Shown here in pieces: positions 12,691 through 26,730 of a DNA stretch of 64,000 bases. The position numbers and the translations under genes are program-made. The notes under the pieces are model-generated. The model did not search any database, had not been told where the DNA came from, and was given only the letters and a program-made list of their open reading frames with translations. The stretch is from Linepithema humile. Taxonomy: Eukaryota; Arthropoda; Insecta; Hymenoptera; Formicidae. The stretch is taken from contig NC_090132.1 in NCBI RefSeq assembly GCF_040581485.1, forward strand, positions 19,463,411 to 19,527,410, in the 5' to 3' direction. Within the stretch, counting starts at the first letter, position 1. Each line of letters begins with the position of its first letter.

Positions 12691-13950
12691 CAGTTTCCTT
12701 AATCGTAAGATGATACGCTAGAAGTTCACCCTTCAGCACGCTCTTGAAACAGCGTCTATATCCGACAGGATTGTGTAACAGTGGCTGCGATCACGGTAGT
12801 CAGGTGCATTAGAGGGTCCTTAAAGTGTCTTTCGCAGTTAACGGTTAGCCAGCGAGGCGGAGCGCGAATGGGCACTAAATCGTCAAGTTTCTCTGTAATT
12901 ACAATCGTCCGCCGTAAATGTATTGTCGGATTTTCGCTACGCCGCGGCGCGCAGGCGTGAGTTTCGCGGGTTCCGGCTCGATTACGTCTGATATTTTTGG
13001 GCTGGAAGTCGTAGTTAATTCGTTACTTCATTGACTTTCTCTCCTCCTCGCTTGGCAAGGGCAGGTAGAGAGGAAGTCGGTCGAAGTCCGTGTGCGGTTC
13101 ATTTAATTAACGGGAGATTAGCTTGGCCGCATTTCCGTGAACTGCCGGCGTTTCACCGTCATATATGTATACCGCCAATGGCACAGCAAGTTAGACATTC
13201 CCCGTTAAATCTGCATTTCCGTCTTCGAAGTTTCGAGGGGACAAAGTGAGTGAGCACGGTCGGGCGAGAGAGGTTGTAGAGGCGGGACGACGTGGCTGGG
13301 TCGCAGCCACAAGGAAGAGTCAGAGAGGCAAGCGTGAGAGGCGAGGATGGGAGGAGAGAATAACGTACCGGTGGTGGTGGCGTCGCTTGTGTAATACTTG
13401 CCGAACAATCGGCACCGAATCGGCAACACGAGTGGTCGTCCGCCGTTCGGGAATTCGGTCCCCGTGAAAATGGTGGATCGTCTACTTACTTAGCCACCGC
13501 GGCGGTACGGAAACTGCTTGGGAAGTTAACCGAACTGTTCTATTGCCGTTGCTTATCCGCCAGCGATCTTGGATTGCCGAATTGCATTATCGCGCCGGCA
13601 ATACTATCGGCTCGCGGTTGTTGGATTAGTTTAATCGTCGTTACTTCATAACACTTCCGCGTCTCGCGCGCGAGGTATTAAATTAGCATTGTATACCGAG
13701 CTGTATACTTTCATCGGATGAAGAAGGGGAGGACGAAGGAAGAGAGGGTAGTAAATGCTTTCGTAATGGTTCTCTCAATTATTCTAACAAGGCTATTAAG
13801 ACAGAGGCGAATTGCGCACGCTTTAGATTTCAATTTTGTTTTAATCCGAAGTGTGCGACTCGGTTTTACTCAGTTGGCTCGCGAAAGTTTCGAACTTCGA
13901 AAACAAGGATGCGTCTTTGGAGATTCTTAAACGTGAGATTTGCTAATTTT
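12691..13950. other. GC/CpG-rich island, possible regulatory or exon region
   Basis: Base composition changes sharply, with many CG dinucleotides and purine-rich tracts (about 13250-13370), followed by a GGTGGTGGTGG run near 13369. Open frames of 70-75 codons occur on both strands over the same bases and look like chance openings in GC-rich DNA. Such islands in insects often mark promoters, first exons or enhancers, but I see no Kozak-plus-donor combination here. Confidence 0.3.
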
Positions 13951-16400
13951 ACGAGGCGCTTTACTCGAATTAATGTTCTATCTAATTTTTCCTTAAGATA
14001 CTCCGATCGATTAATACACTATCTCTCAATTTCAATTATCAATTTTCGTTTATTAGTATTTGGACTATAGAATTCTAAAAGTACTTCATTTTCCGCGATG
14101 AGAAACTAAAGTCTCGTACACAACTCGTGAATAAAGCGGCTTTTTAAAATACTTTTGATTGAAAATTATCAATCTAAAATTAATTAAATTTAAAATTAAA
14201 TTTTCTGTGTTGTTGTAATTTTGTGTATTTACATTTCTATTTAATGTTTGAAATGTTGTAATTAGATAGAGCTGTAAAGAGAAGAAAACATTGACATTAG
14301 TTATACTTGCTGCTGGTGCCACAGTTATATTCGAATGCGTTCTAATATATATATTGCATAATTTCCAAAAGTGGTGCACTAATTAATGACACAAACGTGT
14401 CAACAGCACCGGACAGCATAATGATATTTGCGTCAGCAACCAGGACCATCTATGTCAGAGAACGGTTAAAGTTTACGCGGACTTGTTAATTGATTCGCGT
14501 AGACTAGCGTTCGGTGCTGCAAACATAGCGACATGGCGTTTGTAGCGATTTCCCGATGCTCTCGAGTGATGCGATAAACAGAGTCCAATCGTGGTCCGGC
14601 AGAGGCGCATCCCGAAATGCACGGCAACGGGTTGTATCGATAAACCGATCGCCAGGTGCGACGTCGCCGCAATTGATGGAGCCACGAGCCGCCGGTATTG
14701 TTGTAACGATAATGATGACGTTAGTGACGTTCGTTATTACTAAAGCGGCCACCGCATCGTAATAAGCTTGGCATGCGGGCATGCCGCCGATGAATATTCA
14801 GGTGACGCTGCTTTAGCCGAGTGAGATGCATATTTCGGTTGGTATCGCTTCGCAAATTACATCGACGTATGAGCATCCTTATATCAATGATACTTTGATA
14901 AACGTGACGAGCAAAACAGTACCTAACAATGAAAATAGCTTTACAATGTTCTTTATCTAATGTAAAGTAATCATCTGTGCTTATATTGTTATTAGATCGC
15001 GTCGTATTCCATTTCAGTTGTAATTAGACGCATTAGTGTTAGTGTGTCAGAATTTATCGAGTCTGTTTAAAAATGTTTTGAATTTATTTCTGAATTTTTA
15101 CATACATTATCAATTGTAAAAAGTATGCGTGCATTACAGCAGGATTTGAATAAAACTTTTGCAGTTGTAATTAATATTGAGCATTATTATTATGCAGCAT
15201 AGAATATTGCGGCAGGAGTGTCTGTAAGGATTGATTACAACGGAAATTGAATGGCTGTTGTTTCGTGCCTCTTATGAATTGTAGGATACGTGGGTGAAAT
15301 TGTAATTTTACATTATGCTCGTTCTAATAATTTTGCCTTACTTTTCGTGTGTTTTAATATATGTATTTGTATATTAATGTCGATTTTAATTTCCTGCGAC
15401 GCATAGTTTGGACGAATGCAAGCTGAATTAAATTAAATCTACTAAAGTTTTATTAAATCCAGCAACAAACTGTCGGCGCATTTATTAATCATTAAAATGT
15501 TGTTCGCGACGAAAAGCTCAGGAAAGTTGAATAACATCTGAAAAAACGAGTACGTAGAAATATATAAATATGAAATGTATTTGGTTATGATACAGTTTAT
15601 AAATATTTATGTGCGGACATACGTGCTGTCGAGATCTACTGCAAAGAGGGTTATTGCGAAATGTAGTCGAGTGCCGTAAGCTGAACACCTCAAAATATGG
15701 CATTCCGTTTTTGAATCATATCCAGCGCTAGACTTTTATGAGCACGAGTGATATTCGCGGAAAAAGATCTTTACAACTGCTACTTTTGGCATATACGTCC
15801 ATTTTTCCATCTCTTCTATCGTTTGAGAATTTACGAAAATGAGCGGCGCAATTCGGATTAAATGCTTTATTATTCAGTCGTGTGATTTTATTTCCGCGAT
15901 TAACATGGACGATCCATTCCATGGCGAATGTGTTTACAACTCGTTTCATTACGTGAGCGTTTGTGAATTTGGAAAATAGACAAATAGTTCTGTTGCTTTC
16001 AATATTTATCTTTTATGTTAAATGATAGCAATGTAATATGGCGGATTAATTACTTAAAATTTCTATTTTTCTCTTTAGAAACAAAACAAATAAGCAAAGA
16101 GGATATTTATATATCTTCAATTTAATTAATTTTATTAATTAACATACCATAAATTAAACTGTTTTATCTGACATTACTATTTCACACGTTTGATGAATAC
16201 GTTACACGTTTATTGTTATATGTATCGAAAATACTTCTCAAGTCGCAATCATGCGACACGATCGCTTACATATGCAAATTCAAGCTAATGATTCGGTACT
16301 GCGGACCTACATACAGTTCGATGCATAGCAAATGAGCACGATTGAGTATAACAGTCTCTATAAATTACGTCAACATGTCCATTTGGTCGACGCATGAAGT
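13951..16400. other. Mostly AT-rich DNA with a GC-richer patch at 14400-14830
   Basis: AT-rich on both sides of a patch at 14400-14830, where both strands are open in short frames (up to 92 codons on the -, 68 on the +). The patch also carries the perfect GCATGC-type inverted repeat at 14770-14785. A consensus POU octamer ATGCAAAT lies at 16272-16279. No gene is recognised. Confidence 0.4.
14770..14785. repeat. Perfect 7-bp inverted repeat with 2-base spacer
   Basis: GGCATGC and GCATGCC are separated by GG. The near-symmetry could bind a dimeric protein, and it resembles two overlapping CATG-core half-sites. No independent support. Confidence 0.6.
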
Positions 16401-17060
16401 TTATTCGATTATAGCGAATCGGCAGCGTGAAAATTCCTCGTATAATTGCGATTAATTGTAGCGAAACACTTTTTCTTCGCGCTTCTCTTTCACGACTTAG
16501 ATTTTGTTACGATCGGATTGCGCAAAGTATGCTAGATCCAGTTTCGTCAAGCCTTCGATCTCGCGTTGCAAAAGCGCGTAACTGCTGTATGAGGTATCGC
16601 GCGATGCGATGTATGTTGCGAAACTGTGGTGATCCGTCGCAAATTCAATTTTCGAAACACCCAGACAACTCGAAGGGTGGAAGTCCGTTCGGAACCTCCA
16701 GTCTGCTGCTTGTATGCGCGCCGTATCGCATCAACGCGAATGCACGGTGCGCGTTCATACGTACCGGTGAGAGAATGCACTCGTCGCTAGATGTCAACAT
16801 AATTGGATACGCGCGGTGAGAGGCGGAACGGTAGCGAGAGAAACGGAGATCGCTATTAGCGACGTGCGCGCACATCGCGTCGGGACGGATTGTCATGCGG
16901 CGTTACATCTCCCGCAAACTAGGCGGCTCTATTTTCAGCAAGGTGGCATCGATCGCCACTAAATTATTTCGAGTGGCCTACCTATATGGCGACGACGCCG
17001 CCTGAGAAAACTGACCTACATCTCCGACACTGCTGGAACTTTTTATGCGCGGAATTGAAT
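16401..17060. other. GC-richer island with antiparallel ORFs
   Basis: A + strand frame of 130 codons (16427-16819, starting at GTG rather than ATG) is overlapped by - strand frames of 77 and 83 codons. Codon use is Arg/Ser/Cys-heavy, as expected for CG-rich non-coding DNA, and no domain is seen. I treat it as a regulatory or otherwise non-coding island. Confidence 0.3.
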
Positions 17061-20000
17061 CGTAAGGGGAAACACCTCGTTTGATAGGAAAGATAGGAAA
17101 AAACCTAAAAAACATATATACATATATTTTTTATTATTAAAATTGATTTTACTTGTGCTGATTTCGACATACGTCAAGCTTCAGAAAGATAGAACTATAA
17201 AATATAATTTTGAACAGCATATAACAAATGGTTTAAAAATTTGATGTGAAGAAGAAATATATTCTAATTTTTTATCCTTCTGGAAATATACTCTTTATAT
17301 TTTTGTCAAATCTTTGCAGTTGGACTGTATACGAAAACGTTAGTATAAATATGTTGTGAGAAGTTATAAACTCAGTGTGCAAACTTAGAAACTTTAACAA
17401 TGCAGCACCAGATGGCAAGCACTATAATATTTGTCGTTGAATATTATTTGCAAGTTTGTTTCGCTTACTGTCGCACTACAATTTCCTTGCTATAGTTATT
17501 GCTATTAATATTTATATAGAATATTTTTTTAAATCTAACAAAATTAATGTGTCATTTTTGCATTGCTGATTCGCATAAGATATAATTTATTTCATACTTA
17601 CTGAATCGGCTGAATATTTATCCGATTCATGGCTTACATTTGAATATTTGCACTTTGCATTTGCAAAATGTGATTTAATGCTGTTTATGAAAATTGCAAT
17701 TGTGTCGCGTCAATAACACTATTGAATTCATTAATCTTTTGAGATTCATTAATCTTTTACTTTTCCGTATATCGCCGAAAAATTAAGCGACAACAATATG
17801 CGAGCGACATATAGGTTGATATATTGCATTGGGAAATCCATTTTTAACTTTTCCATACAAAGATAAATTTGAGGCATATTCTGTTTATGAATTATGCAAT
17901 AAAATATGACCCAATATGGGGAATCATTAGAATTGTTATGCGTATTCGAGATAATGAGAAATTCACAATTGCACAATGAGTTCGATTTGCGCTTGCATAA
18001 CAAGATATATCATAATCATACAAATAATTTGCATTAGCTCTAACTTTCGTTAATAGCGATAAACAGCGCCAAATGAATTATATTTATAGTCCCAGCATTT
18101 GCCTCTATGAATTCCCACGATCATAATTATATCCATAATTGTACACTTCGTGATTATGCACTGTTGCATTCTAAATAAGCGTTGTGTTAAATGTTTTTTT
18201 CAAGTGTTTTCTTGGATTAAGATTAAAAGTCAGAGTGAAAAGGTCATTGACTTTATTTTTAGCATTCTGAAATTATAATATATTGCTGCATAAATAAGAA
18301 AATGTATATCTTTTAAATTGTGTGTGTGTGTGTGGCTTTTAAAAATACTTACCAAGGATCTCTAAAAAATAATTCTTTTATTACATTTAAATTTGATATA
18401 TTTAGAAAGAAAAACACTCAGATCGATGTTATTTTTGCAGGAAATGAATGTTACTCTTAATGCTCGATATAAGTTTTTATATTTTATTTTCTTATTGTTT
18501 TACAAACAATTGATTCCGTTATATTCGTTACTAAAATTTTGCAAGGCGTAGAAATTTCAGTTTCATCGCGTGTCGCCGGGGCTAAGGGTTGCGCAGAAGC
18601 AGTATAAATTATTTACTGTGGTTGGTTAACGGGGCGCTTCCGCAACTCGATTTTACATACGCAGCATACAACAACGGTGATAAATTAAACGCGCGATAAA
18701 CGGACTACAGAGCTTAACGAGCGTCGTATTATTAAGAATGCTGGATAATCGTTTCATCATTGATAAGTCAAAAAAGTATTCAGCGTTAAAACGGATTCGA
18801 ATATAAGAATAAAATACGTTAATTAATTGTGAAAGGATAGATTGTTTTTAAAATGTCTTTTTTGATTTTATGCTGTGCTTTTGGTTTTAAGTGTGCTTAG
18901 AATCAAATCCGTTTAGATTTGTCCTTTGGTTTTTAGTTAGTTAGTTAGTCCTTTAGTTTTAATTCGATTTCGTATTTTCGTAAACGAGATTATCTATTTT
19001 TTCATTTATTTATTTATTCTGATTAGTGCACGTATTTGTTTGATTATGTCTTAATGCACAGGAACATTTAACAGAGTATTATTTTGGATAGTGTAAATTC
19101 GCATTTAAAAATACTCTTTCGTTGTGTAATAAAAGGTCGTCACGTGTTCATAATGATTCGGGTCAGTGGCTAGATGCACCGACTGCTCGGCGTGGCCAGC
19201 GGCGATAAGGTTTTACGCTATTACGAGTTTTATGTGTGGAGTGAATTGTGCTCGACAAGATGAACAAAGCTCTATAAACGAAGAGAATATCTGTTATCTG
19301 TTCAGAGTACAAATCGCGGATCAGATCGTCGCGGTTATTTCATGTATTACTCAATAGGCTGTTTAAAAGCAGTTTCGCGGTTGGTTAATATATGTCATCT
19401 AGACAAGGATTTTTCTGAGATAATTTGCATCATATAATTATTACACCCATCAGCTTCTATCGTTTGTCAATACTTAGGATTTAGCGCTAGTCTTCTTATT
19501 TTAAACATCTATTCTTGGATCGAACGAGATCTTATTAATTTTAATTTTATTAGAACAGCCACTATATTATAAGTTTCATAATTTTAAATATTTAATTATT
19601 TTCTGTTATAACACTTGTAATATAAAATTAGAAGCATTTCCATCTATTTTAGTTAATGAGAAAGATAAATAGAAATTAGGAATTATTAAACATTCTATAT
19701 AAGTAAAAATAACGGATTTGTCCAGGAGAAATCGTACATTAGTAATTTTAGAGTAAAAAATAATATAATACTTCATTAAAGCCGTCATGAAATAAAAATT
19801 GCTTTTATTCGAGGCACAAGCAGCGTAAGGTTAATTACCGCCAATCTTTTGCAGGTGGGCAGTACGTTGTATAGAGTAAAAAATGATGGTGCTATATAAA
19901 GTACGTATTTTTCGTGAAAGAAACTATAGTACTGTTGTTGAAACTCATCTCCAGGCTCCCCGGGTATTGCGATGGAGTTAAGCGGTGCGATTTTTCAGTT

Positions 20001-20740
20001 CTGAAAGTCTTTCCGTGTATTATTAAAATGCAACGTTAGCTAAGAATTATGAGTGTAATGAATATTCCTGTTACATAATGAATGTGAAAAATCCCTTCTC
20101 CCCGACGTGCACACATTTTTTTTACGACTGCAATCTCTCGTTAGAAGTTACCAAATAATTCTCCGCACAGATACAAGTACATATTTATCTTTTAACTTAT
20201 CATCACGTTATAGGTTTTTATTGCAAGCCCGCGCTGAAAAGAGCAGGTGTTATTTGAACTAAAAGTTTCCGCAATTTTGCAACTTTACGCGCTTTTAAAT
20301 TGCACGAAGAAAAAGTTCAACGAGCCGTTCTAAATCCAATTACGTTATTTTGTGCCGCAACCATCATTCTCGAATCAAATATTTTGTTCGTATCGTAACC
20401 GACTGAGAATTTGTGACGCGTAAAAGAAAGTTACGAAGATAATCTTGAAAGTCCCGTAATAGAAGTTCAAGCCAATGGAAAGACCGATGATTTCCCGCAA
20501 TTTGTTATCGATTGCCAGCGCCTATCTTTACGAGAATAAGTTCCCGCAGTTCCGTTGTGCAGCCTGCAATATTGAAAGCTGCAGCTCGGCGAGCGATGTT
20601 ATTTTAGATCCACATTATACACATACTCTCAAACAAGTATACGTCACCTAAGTAACACTATGAAGACGTGGAAATTATTGTTAATGAACTTGGCTATTTA
20701 TCACTTATCGACATCATCTTAACTAAGTTCTTCTTCGCTC
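17061..20740. other. AT-rich DNA, no recognised gene
   Basis: AT-rich, with a TG microsatellite at 18319-18334 and a short AGTT tandem near 18935-18951. A 63-codon + frame at 19166-19357 starts at GTG and has a reasonable amino-acid mix, but no matching splice signals or family resemblance. A TTTTGCAG/GTGGGC junction occurs at 19854/19855, but lacks a strong donor and the downstream second donor seen at the better splice motifs. Confidence 0.4.
18319..18334. repeat. (TG)n microsatellite
   Basis: Eight TG units within AT-rich DNA. Confidence 0.9.
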
Positions 20741-21430
20741 ACTTCGCATCCGGCGACTAAGTAAATTCGCGAAAGTACCGTCGACTACTCGCCAGCCAAA
20801 TAACGCCGTTTCCGTCGGAAACATCCGATCGTGAATCACCGCAGATCTCGCATAGGGGAAAAAGAGCGACGCCGAGAGGACCGAGCGGAAATAAAGTCGG
20901 TCGTGGGAAGGGCGCGGCTCTCGCCGACTGTGAACTTTCGTACTGGAGGGGAGTCACAGTGGCGTTTTCATCCGATATTAAGAAACTTTCCATCGGTTCT
21001 CGTACTTCAGCAACTAGACGAAATGAACCCGAGATAGATACACGCGAGACGACGACGGCGGTGCCCGGCATCGTCGACGGGATTGCCGAGGGACGTGAAC
21101 GGGATAGAGCCGGCGGAACGTCATTAGTGCCTTGGATGGATGAGGGCAAAACAGGAACCACTCGTTATCCGGATGGGCAGCAGCGCCATATCCCCGGGGA
21201 TATGCAGCGGGCAAGATGATGTCGAGCGAAACGTTTTGCATTCATCCGACACCGGGACGCCGGGTACGTAACATCCGAACAATCCGTGGACTAGAATGGA
21301 CGCTCTAATTCCTGCATCAGCCAATAAGCCTAATGGAGGACGTTAGCTTCCTCGACGAGGCGTGACGGTAGTATGAAGGGCTCTCATGCGAGCGGCGTTT
21401 GATATAGCTGATGCACGAATGTCATCGGTC
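20741..21430. other. GC/CpG-rich island with long antiparallel ORFs
   Basis: One of the most GC-rich islands. A 134-codon - strand frame (21161-20757) overlaps an 86-codon ATG frame on the + strand (20959-21219) and other short frames. The - strand product is Ser/Pro/Val-rich; the + strand one is Arg/Gly/Thr-rich. Neither resembles a known domain. No acceptor or donor pair frames either one. A promoter, 5' untranslated exon or conserved non-coding element fits equally well. Confidence 0.3.
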
Positions 21431-24400
21431 GGCAAGAAGGTCTCGCGAGTTGAATTACTGATGATTTATTGATGATAACCAATTTTGCTTATCCCTCTCT
21501 AATATACGTACAACATGGCGCTCAAAAATTAGCACGTGATATATAATTGCATTTTCAATATTAAATTGTATAAAGGATCCAAACGAATTATATGTCGTTC
21601 AGAATTTTTCTCAGCACTAAAAGGGCTTATGTTACACTTAGAACGACGAGAATGAAATTTCGCCAGCGATATCGTCACATTGCGTTTGAACGGCTAATGC
21701 GTTTTCTATCTAGCAAGTTCAACAAGAATTTTGAATTTCTTTCGAGCGCATTTCATAACGGGAGCTGCATTCAGGATAATCGTCCCTAATGCTGCTTTCG
21801 GAGCTCGCCAAGTTAGATTACAGCTTACGTCAGAAAGTTACTCTCCTTTCCCAAGAACGACTTAAAATGTATCTAATGGATAATTCAGCGCGCGGATATA
21901 AGTTATAAAGTTAACTAGAGCGCGCATGTAAATTATATGACCGACTCGCGAGCGAGTAAAATCTTTTACTACCCTTCGCCGACCCGGTATGAATATTACT
22001 AATTTCGTATTAAATCTCATCTTTCTTTTGCGTGAGGCTCTTTGTTCTTCCAAAGTGCATAAAGAATTTCTTTCGGTCGGAAGTGGCACGCCATCATCGC
22101 ATTATTCTTCTCCCGCGTTATAGCCATCCCGGACGAATGAAACGATTTGTGAGAAGTGTTGTCGCTCGCCGGTTTCGTTCGTACTTTCCTCAGCGCTTTT
22201 ACCAGCTAATTGGAGCAGTGTGAAACGGAAGTCTTTTCGCTCCAACTTTTTATTTGCGGTGCTGTATCCGTTTTACCGCTCGTGACGTTGCAATACTGCA
22301 GTGAACAATCGTGAGCGACTAACTCGCAACTCTTGGTCGTAATCATCGAGTTAAGTAATGCTGAAGGCGGTATTAATTCGTCGTTTACCGCGTTACGTCG
22401 GCAATGGCATGAATGGGGAAAGCTTACGCAGCTGGAAAGCTGCCGTGGAAGTTGAGAGCTTCGGCTTGCTCTCCGTTGAATACCTCGGGTCTTGTTAAGA
22501 GCACCGCGCAATATTAACAGAAAGCTTGTCTGCTCGAATATCGACGCGCATTTTTTACATTGTTACCATGTTACCTTCGGAATTCCATAAGCTCCTGTTA
22601 CACAGCTCTTTTCTTACTAGTTTCTCAATGCTTTTTTTTTCTTTACCGTCCGGTTACTTTTTATTTATTTTTAGTTGTTCGTTAATAATTAAATATAAAT
22701 TTCTTTTCTATTTAATAATTTATTCTTTGTATTATCATCTTATATATAATATGAAAGAAAAGTATGCGCAAAGTAATCATGTATTTTTACTGTATGTGAT
22801 TAAGTTGCTATTTCTTTAGGAAAAAATACTTGAGGTTGATAAGCTCCTTGACACATTCGATGAAACACTGTTTGTTTGATTTTTTTGTATTTTAATTGAC
22901 GCAATAATCGAGATTTTTGTGTTTGAAATAATAAATTACACGTCAACATTTAACTCTCGCAGGCCTTTCATGCGAGAGAGAAACGGAAGTCTCGAGAAGT
23001 CAGTTCGGCTCCAAGTAACGAAGCACAAGTTCTTGGAGTGCAAGTTTCGCCGCAATTCACGGGCCACGTGCTACGGATATTCGACGTCGGTGTGACTTGT
23101 AGTTGCGCGTGAACGCAAGACAAGACAAACTGAACTTAAGTAGTTCTCTCGGCCTGATCGAAGCATGACTCGCAGTTCCATTCAGATCAATTGTCATTTA
23201 TTGCCGCGTAAGAAAACAGATTTACGTAGACTCGCTTTGTAATTTCGCATTAAATATGCGACAGAATTTAATGCGGAATTTAACTGAGCTATTAAAGTTT
23301 GAAATCGCGAATCAACTCTGCTGCAATAGAAAATTAATTTCTCGATTTCTATTTCACTTTTTTTTACTTTCTATATCTACAAACAAAGTTAATCATGTTT
23401 AAAAACTGTTATCAATTTTCATATTTACTTGAATACAAATGCATAGGATGGATTACAAAAAACATGATGTGTATTGAAACGATTCGGAAATTTGGCAAAT
23501 TTATACGCGGATCAATGGCAGTAACGAGAGGATGAACGACGGGAAACGAGCGCGCGTAAAAGAACCGAGAAAAAATCGTGCGTCTCCCATTGTAGTTCCA
23601 CGCTGCATGGAACATAATAGAGTTTTCTAGGGTAGAGGATACTAATAGTTTGCACCATTGTATGAACGGTCGCGTTTTTATACAAGAAATAATGATACTT
23701 GCTATTCAGAGACTGTAACGGGCCAGCATTTGCTCGAACGTTTTTGTCCTAAAACAGATTTATCTGTATAGTTATGTAGAGATAAAAGTTATCTCACAAC
23801 AGAGAGAAGTTAGATAATGAATTAAAATCACATATCAGCTAAAGAAAATAAATTATTTTTTGTATAGTTTTATTTGAACCAAGCTTATTTAATCATTATT
23901 AAATCATAATTATCAGTCTGAAATATAATTTTATCTTATAAATGAATTTAATTCTCTCTAATAAATTTTTGAAAAGTGAAAGAGTGCAAAAACATTTTGC
24001 AAAATTATGAATAGAAAGAATAATTGTGTGTTTAAGAAAAAGTATGTGCTGTACATCATATGTAAGGATTAACAGTACTCATCATTTTAACATTATCAAA
24101 TTTCTCGCATAGTTACTGAAACTATTAGCATAACCGTTTGCGATAAGTGATTAGTTTCATGACCATTGACTATGAATATAGATTAAAACTCGGTTTTAGT
24201 AACGGCTAAATTCACTAGGTGTATCCACTGAACCTTAACCGAGTTTATTAATGTTCTAACTATGGGTATTGAATTATAATTCGCTATACAACGTAACATC
24301 AATGTAACTTCAAGAATCGGCCTTGTTACACGTCGTTGTTATACGACATGCTATACGTCTACGATATTATTTGTTATCGCAACTAGAACATTGTCATTAG

Positions 24401-24850
24401 ATAATTCAAACTGTGCAAATTTCTGCTTAGCATATATGCTCGCCTGCTACATCGAATTAATTAATTTTCTTCGCGAGAATCGCTTAATATTTTTAATCAC
24501 TCATAATTGTGCCTTCTTCCGACAATACGCTATTATCTTCGGAACCTTTGTAAAGTTCTTCGCGAACTCTCATCAAATTCCATGTCGAGACGGCAACATG
24601 TAGACTAGCGAACTTGGGACGTAAGTAAGCAGGATAAAAGTTTTATCTTGCCGGATAAAGTGCATCCAACTTCATCGTCAGGCTGCTACATCATTCTTAA
24701 CCTTCATTTTTCACTAATACCAATGGAAATTTTTTCTCGATAACCCCAGGCTACGATATACATTCTCTGAAGACGACGCGAGAAAGGAAACGAAAATCCC
24801 GGCCGATCCAATCGTCGCAAAAGTATCGAGCGCGTGCAAATTGATTCCTT
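21431..24850. other. Mixed AT-rich DNA, promoter-like patch near 22.97-23.15 kb
   Basis: Mostly AT-rich. Between about 22970 and 23150 the sequence becomes CG-rich and contains TCAGTT at 23000-23005, an arthropod initiator-type word followed by a CAAG-rich leader-like stretch. No TATA box lies 30 bases upstream and the downstream element does not match. The 97-codon frame at 22526-22819 is a Phe/Leu/Tyr run typical of T-rich DNA. Confidence 0.35.
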
Positions 24851-24864
24851 GTGTTCGCGCTTAA

Positions 24865-24885
24865 GTGCCTTCTTATCGAAGGCAC
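24865..24885. repeat. Perfect 8-bp inverted repeat (stem-loop)
   Basis: GTGCCTTC pairs exactly with GAAGGCAC across a five-base TTATC loop. It has the same arm-and-loop geometry as the stem-loop at 7972-7994 but an unrelated sequence. It is too short for a microRNA precursor. Confidence 0.65.
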
Positions 24886-26730
24886 GGATTTGGTTCTCGG
24901 CCAGCGACTATGACGAATAGCTCGTGACAACGAAAGAGCGAAGTCTCGAGAATTGGCTGAGAATAAACGAGCGTCTTCGGCCCGTCAACAAGTCGAGCGC
25001 TGCCACTTTCTGTCGCCTTCCAGCAATGGCGATATGACTCTCGACGATAATGGATTCATCATGACACATTTTTTAACATAAGATTACGATTTCTCGCTCG
25101 CTATTTCGGAGATAGGAAGAAATATTCACGTAATAAGTCGAATAGGTTTAATTTATTTCTAAAAATATTATGTCTTGATGAAGTTGTTTTATGTTAAAGC
25201 AAATTAATTATTGTTCTTTAAGTTTTGTATTATCCTTCGAATTATATTTCGTAAATTATTTGGAAACTTTTTTATACGTAATAAATATAGAAATTTTAAA
25301 ATACTTTAATAATTTTGTCTGTGTAACAGAAATGCATATATAATATATTCTCGATGATTAAAGTTTGTTTCCTTTTTTTAATATTGGATTATATATATTT
25401 GCATAAATACTATGTTTGATACAAAGATACACTTATAGAGAGAATTTCGGAGCTTGTAAGATGCGCTTTGACATCCGCCTACGTTATTTGCACGAATAAA
25501 TAAAAGCTCGATGTATCTTATGATATGTACGAACGTCTCCCGCGAAAATAATATAGAAAATGGTACAAGACACCGCCTTTCGTCAGTGATACTATACTGA
25601 CGTACAATTCATGCGTGATGCATTCGAAGCGACAAGCAAAATGCAACAGCGCGTTTCACAGCATTCGTTCAGTTTCTCGCGCTTGCGGTAAAATCATGAA
25701 AACGTAATAAAAATAATCCAAGTGCGCTCGATCGTGAGAAATAGAAACCAAGCCAAGTGACAAATCGTTAATTATTAAGTTGGCTGAAAAGAGCGCTTTT
25801 AGAAAGCATTTTTTTGGTCATTTGAATGCTAAAGACTGCGAAAGAATGCATGAGAAAGTGCTAAGCAGTGCCATTTTATCCATGTCGAAAAATGCTAACA
25901 AGCGTTATCGCGCTTCCTACCATGTTTTTATTTGATTTAAGGATCGCTCTTATAAGAGTTGTACAATTTAGTGTGTTCTCGATGTTTTATATAACTGGAA
26001 AATTAATTTTTTGAAAATCAAGCGGATCTGCTACGGCGTTTACACTTTTGGACACGAAACAGAAGAAGCACAGTCGCACTTTTTGACATTCAAATGGTTA
26101 ATGAGCTTGCTTCCTTTCCTTCAGCGTTCATTCTATCGTCTTGTTATTAACTCTCTTTGAATGTGCGCCTTGACTTTGATTGATTGTCTGTATTGTATTA
26201 ATTAGAAGTCCGAGCTATCTCTGAGACTGCCGCGTTTCAAAGCTACACCCGCAAATGCCGCCGAACCGTATGCATCGCGCCAAGTAAAGCTTCGTTTGCA
26301 TGTGCACAACGTGGAGAATCAGCCGAGCTTCTCAGATCTTGAATGAAGACGTTGTTCAATCCGTTTACTGTACGCAACTGTATGTTAGAGAGTATCACGC
26401 TGCACAGCGAAGTGCTCGAGAATACGATATCACGAGTGAAATTTGGGGCGCAGTTCAGTGTTAATTAATGTCTTTGAGGTTTTCGGAAAATTAGTTAATG
26501 ACGAGGGGAATTCTGTGGCATATTTATCGACATTATTTAATATGTAAGATGTTTTGTGCATAATTGCAATTCAAACTGATATGCGATTGGAATGGATCAA
26601 GCCTACACAATGCTCGATATTTCTTATATTTTTTCTCACTCTATTATATTGATTCTTTTTTTACACACGCGGAAGTTTTGCCTGGGCGAAATGTGTTAAA
26701 TAGAGAATACAGCTTGCGTTAGTTTATTCG
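24886..26730. other. Alternating GC-moderate and AT-rich DNA, nothing recognised
   Basis: From 24886 to about 25060 the DNA is CG-rich, then AT-rich to about 25500, then mixed. No frame of note, RNA gene or repeat boundary is visible. Confidence 0.4.

Noticed and set aside
14770..14785. p53-type response element in the GCATGC palindrome
   Set aside because: The two CATG half-sites overlap and several flanking positions do not fit the consensus.
19841..19862. CTTTTGCAG/GTGGGC fused junction on the + strand
   Set aside because: The donor half is weak and there is no downstream donor, so chance is likely.
20757..21161. 134-codon - strand ORF in the 21-kb island
   Set aside because: The + strand is also open, the composition is Ser/Pro-biased, and no acceptor or donor is found.
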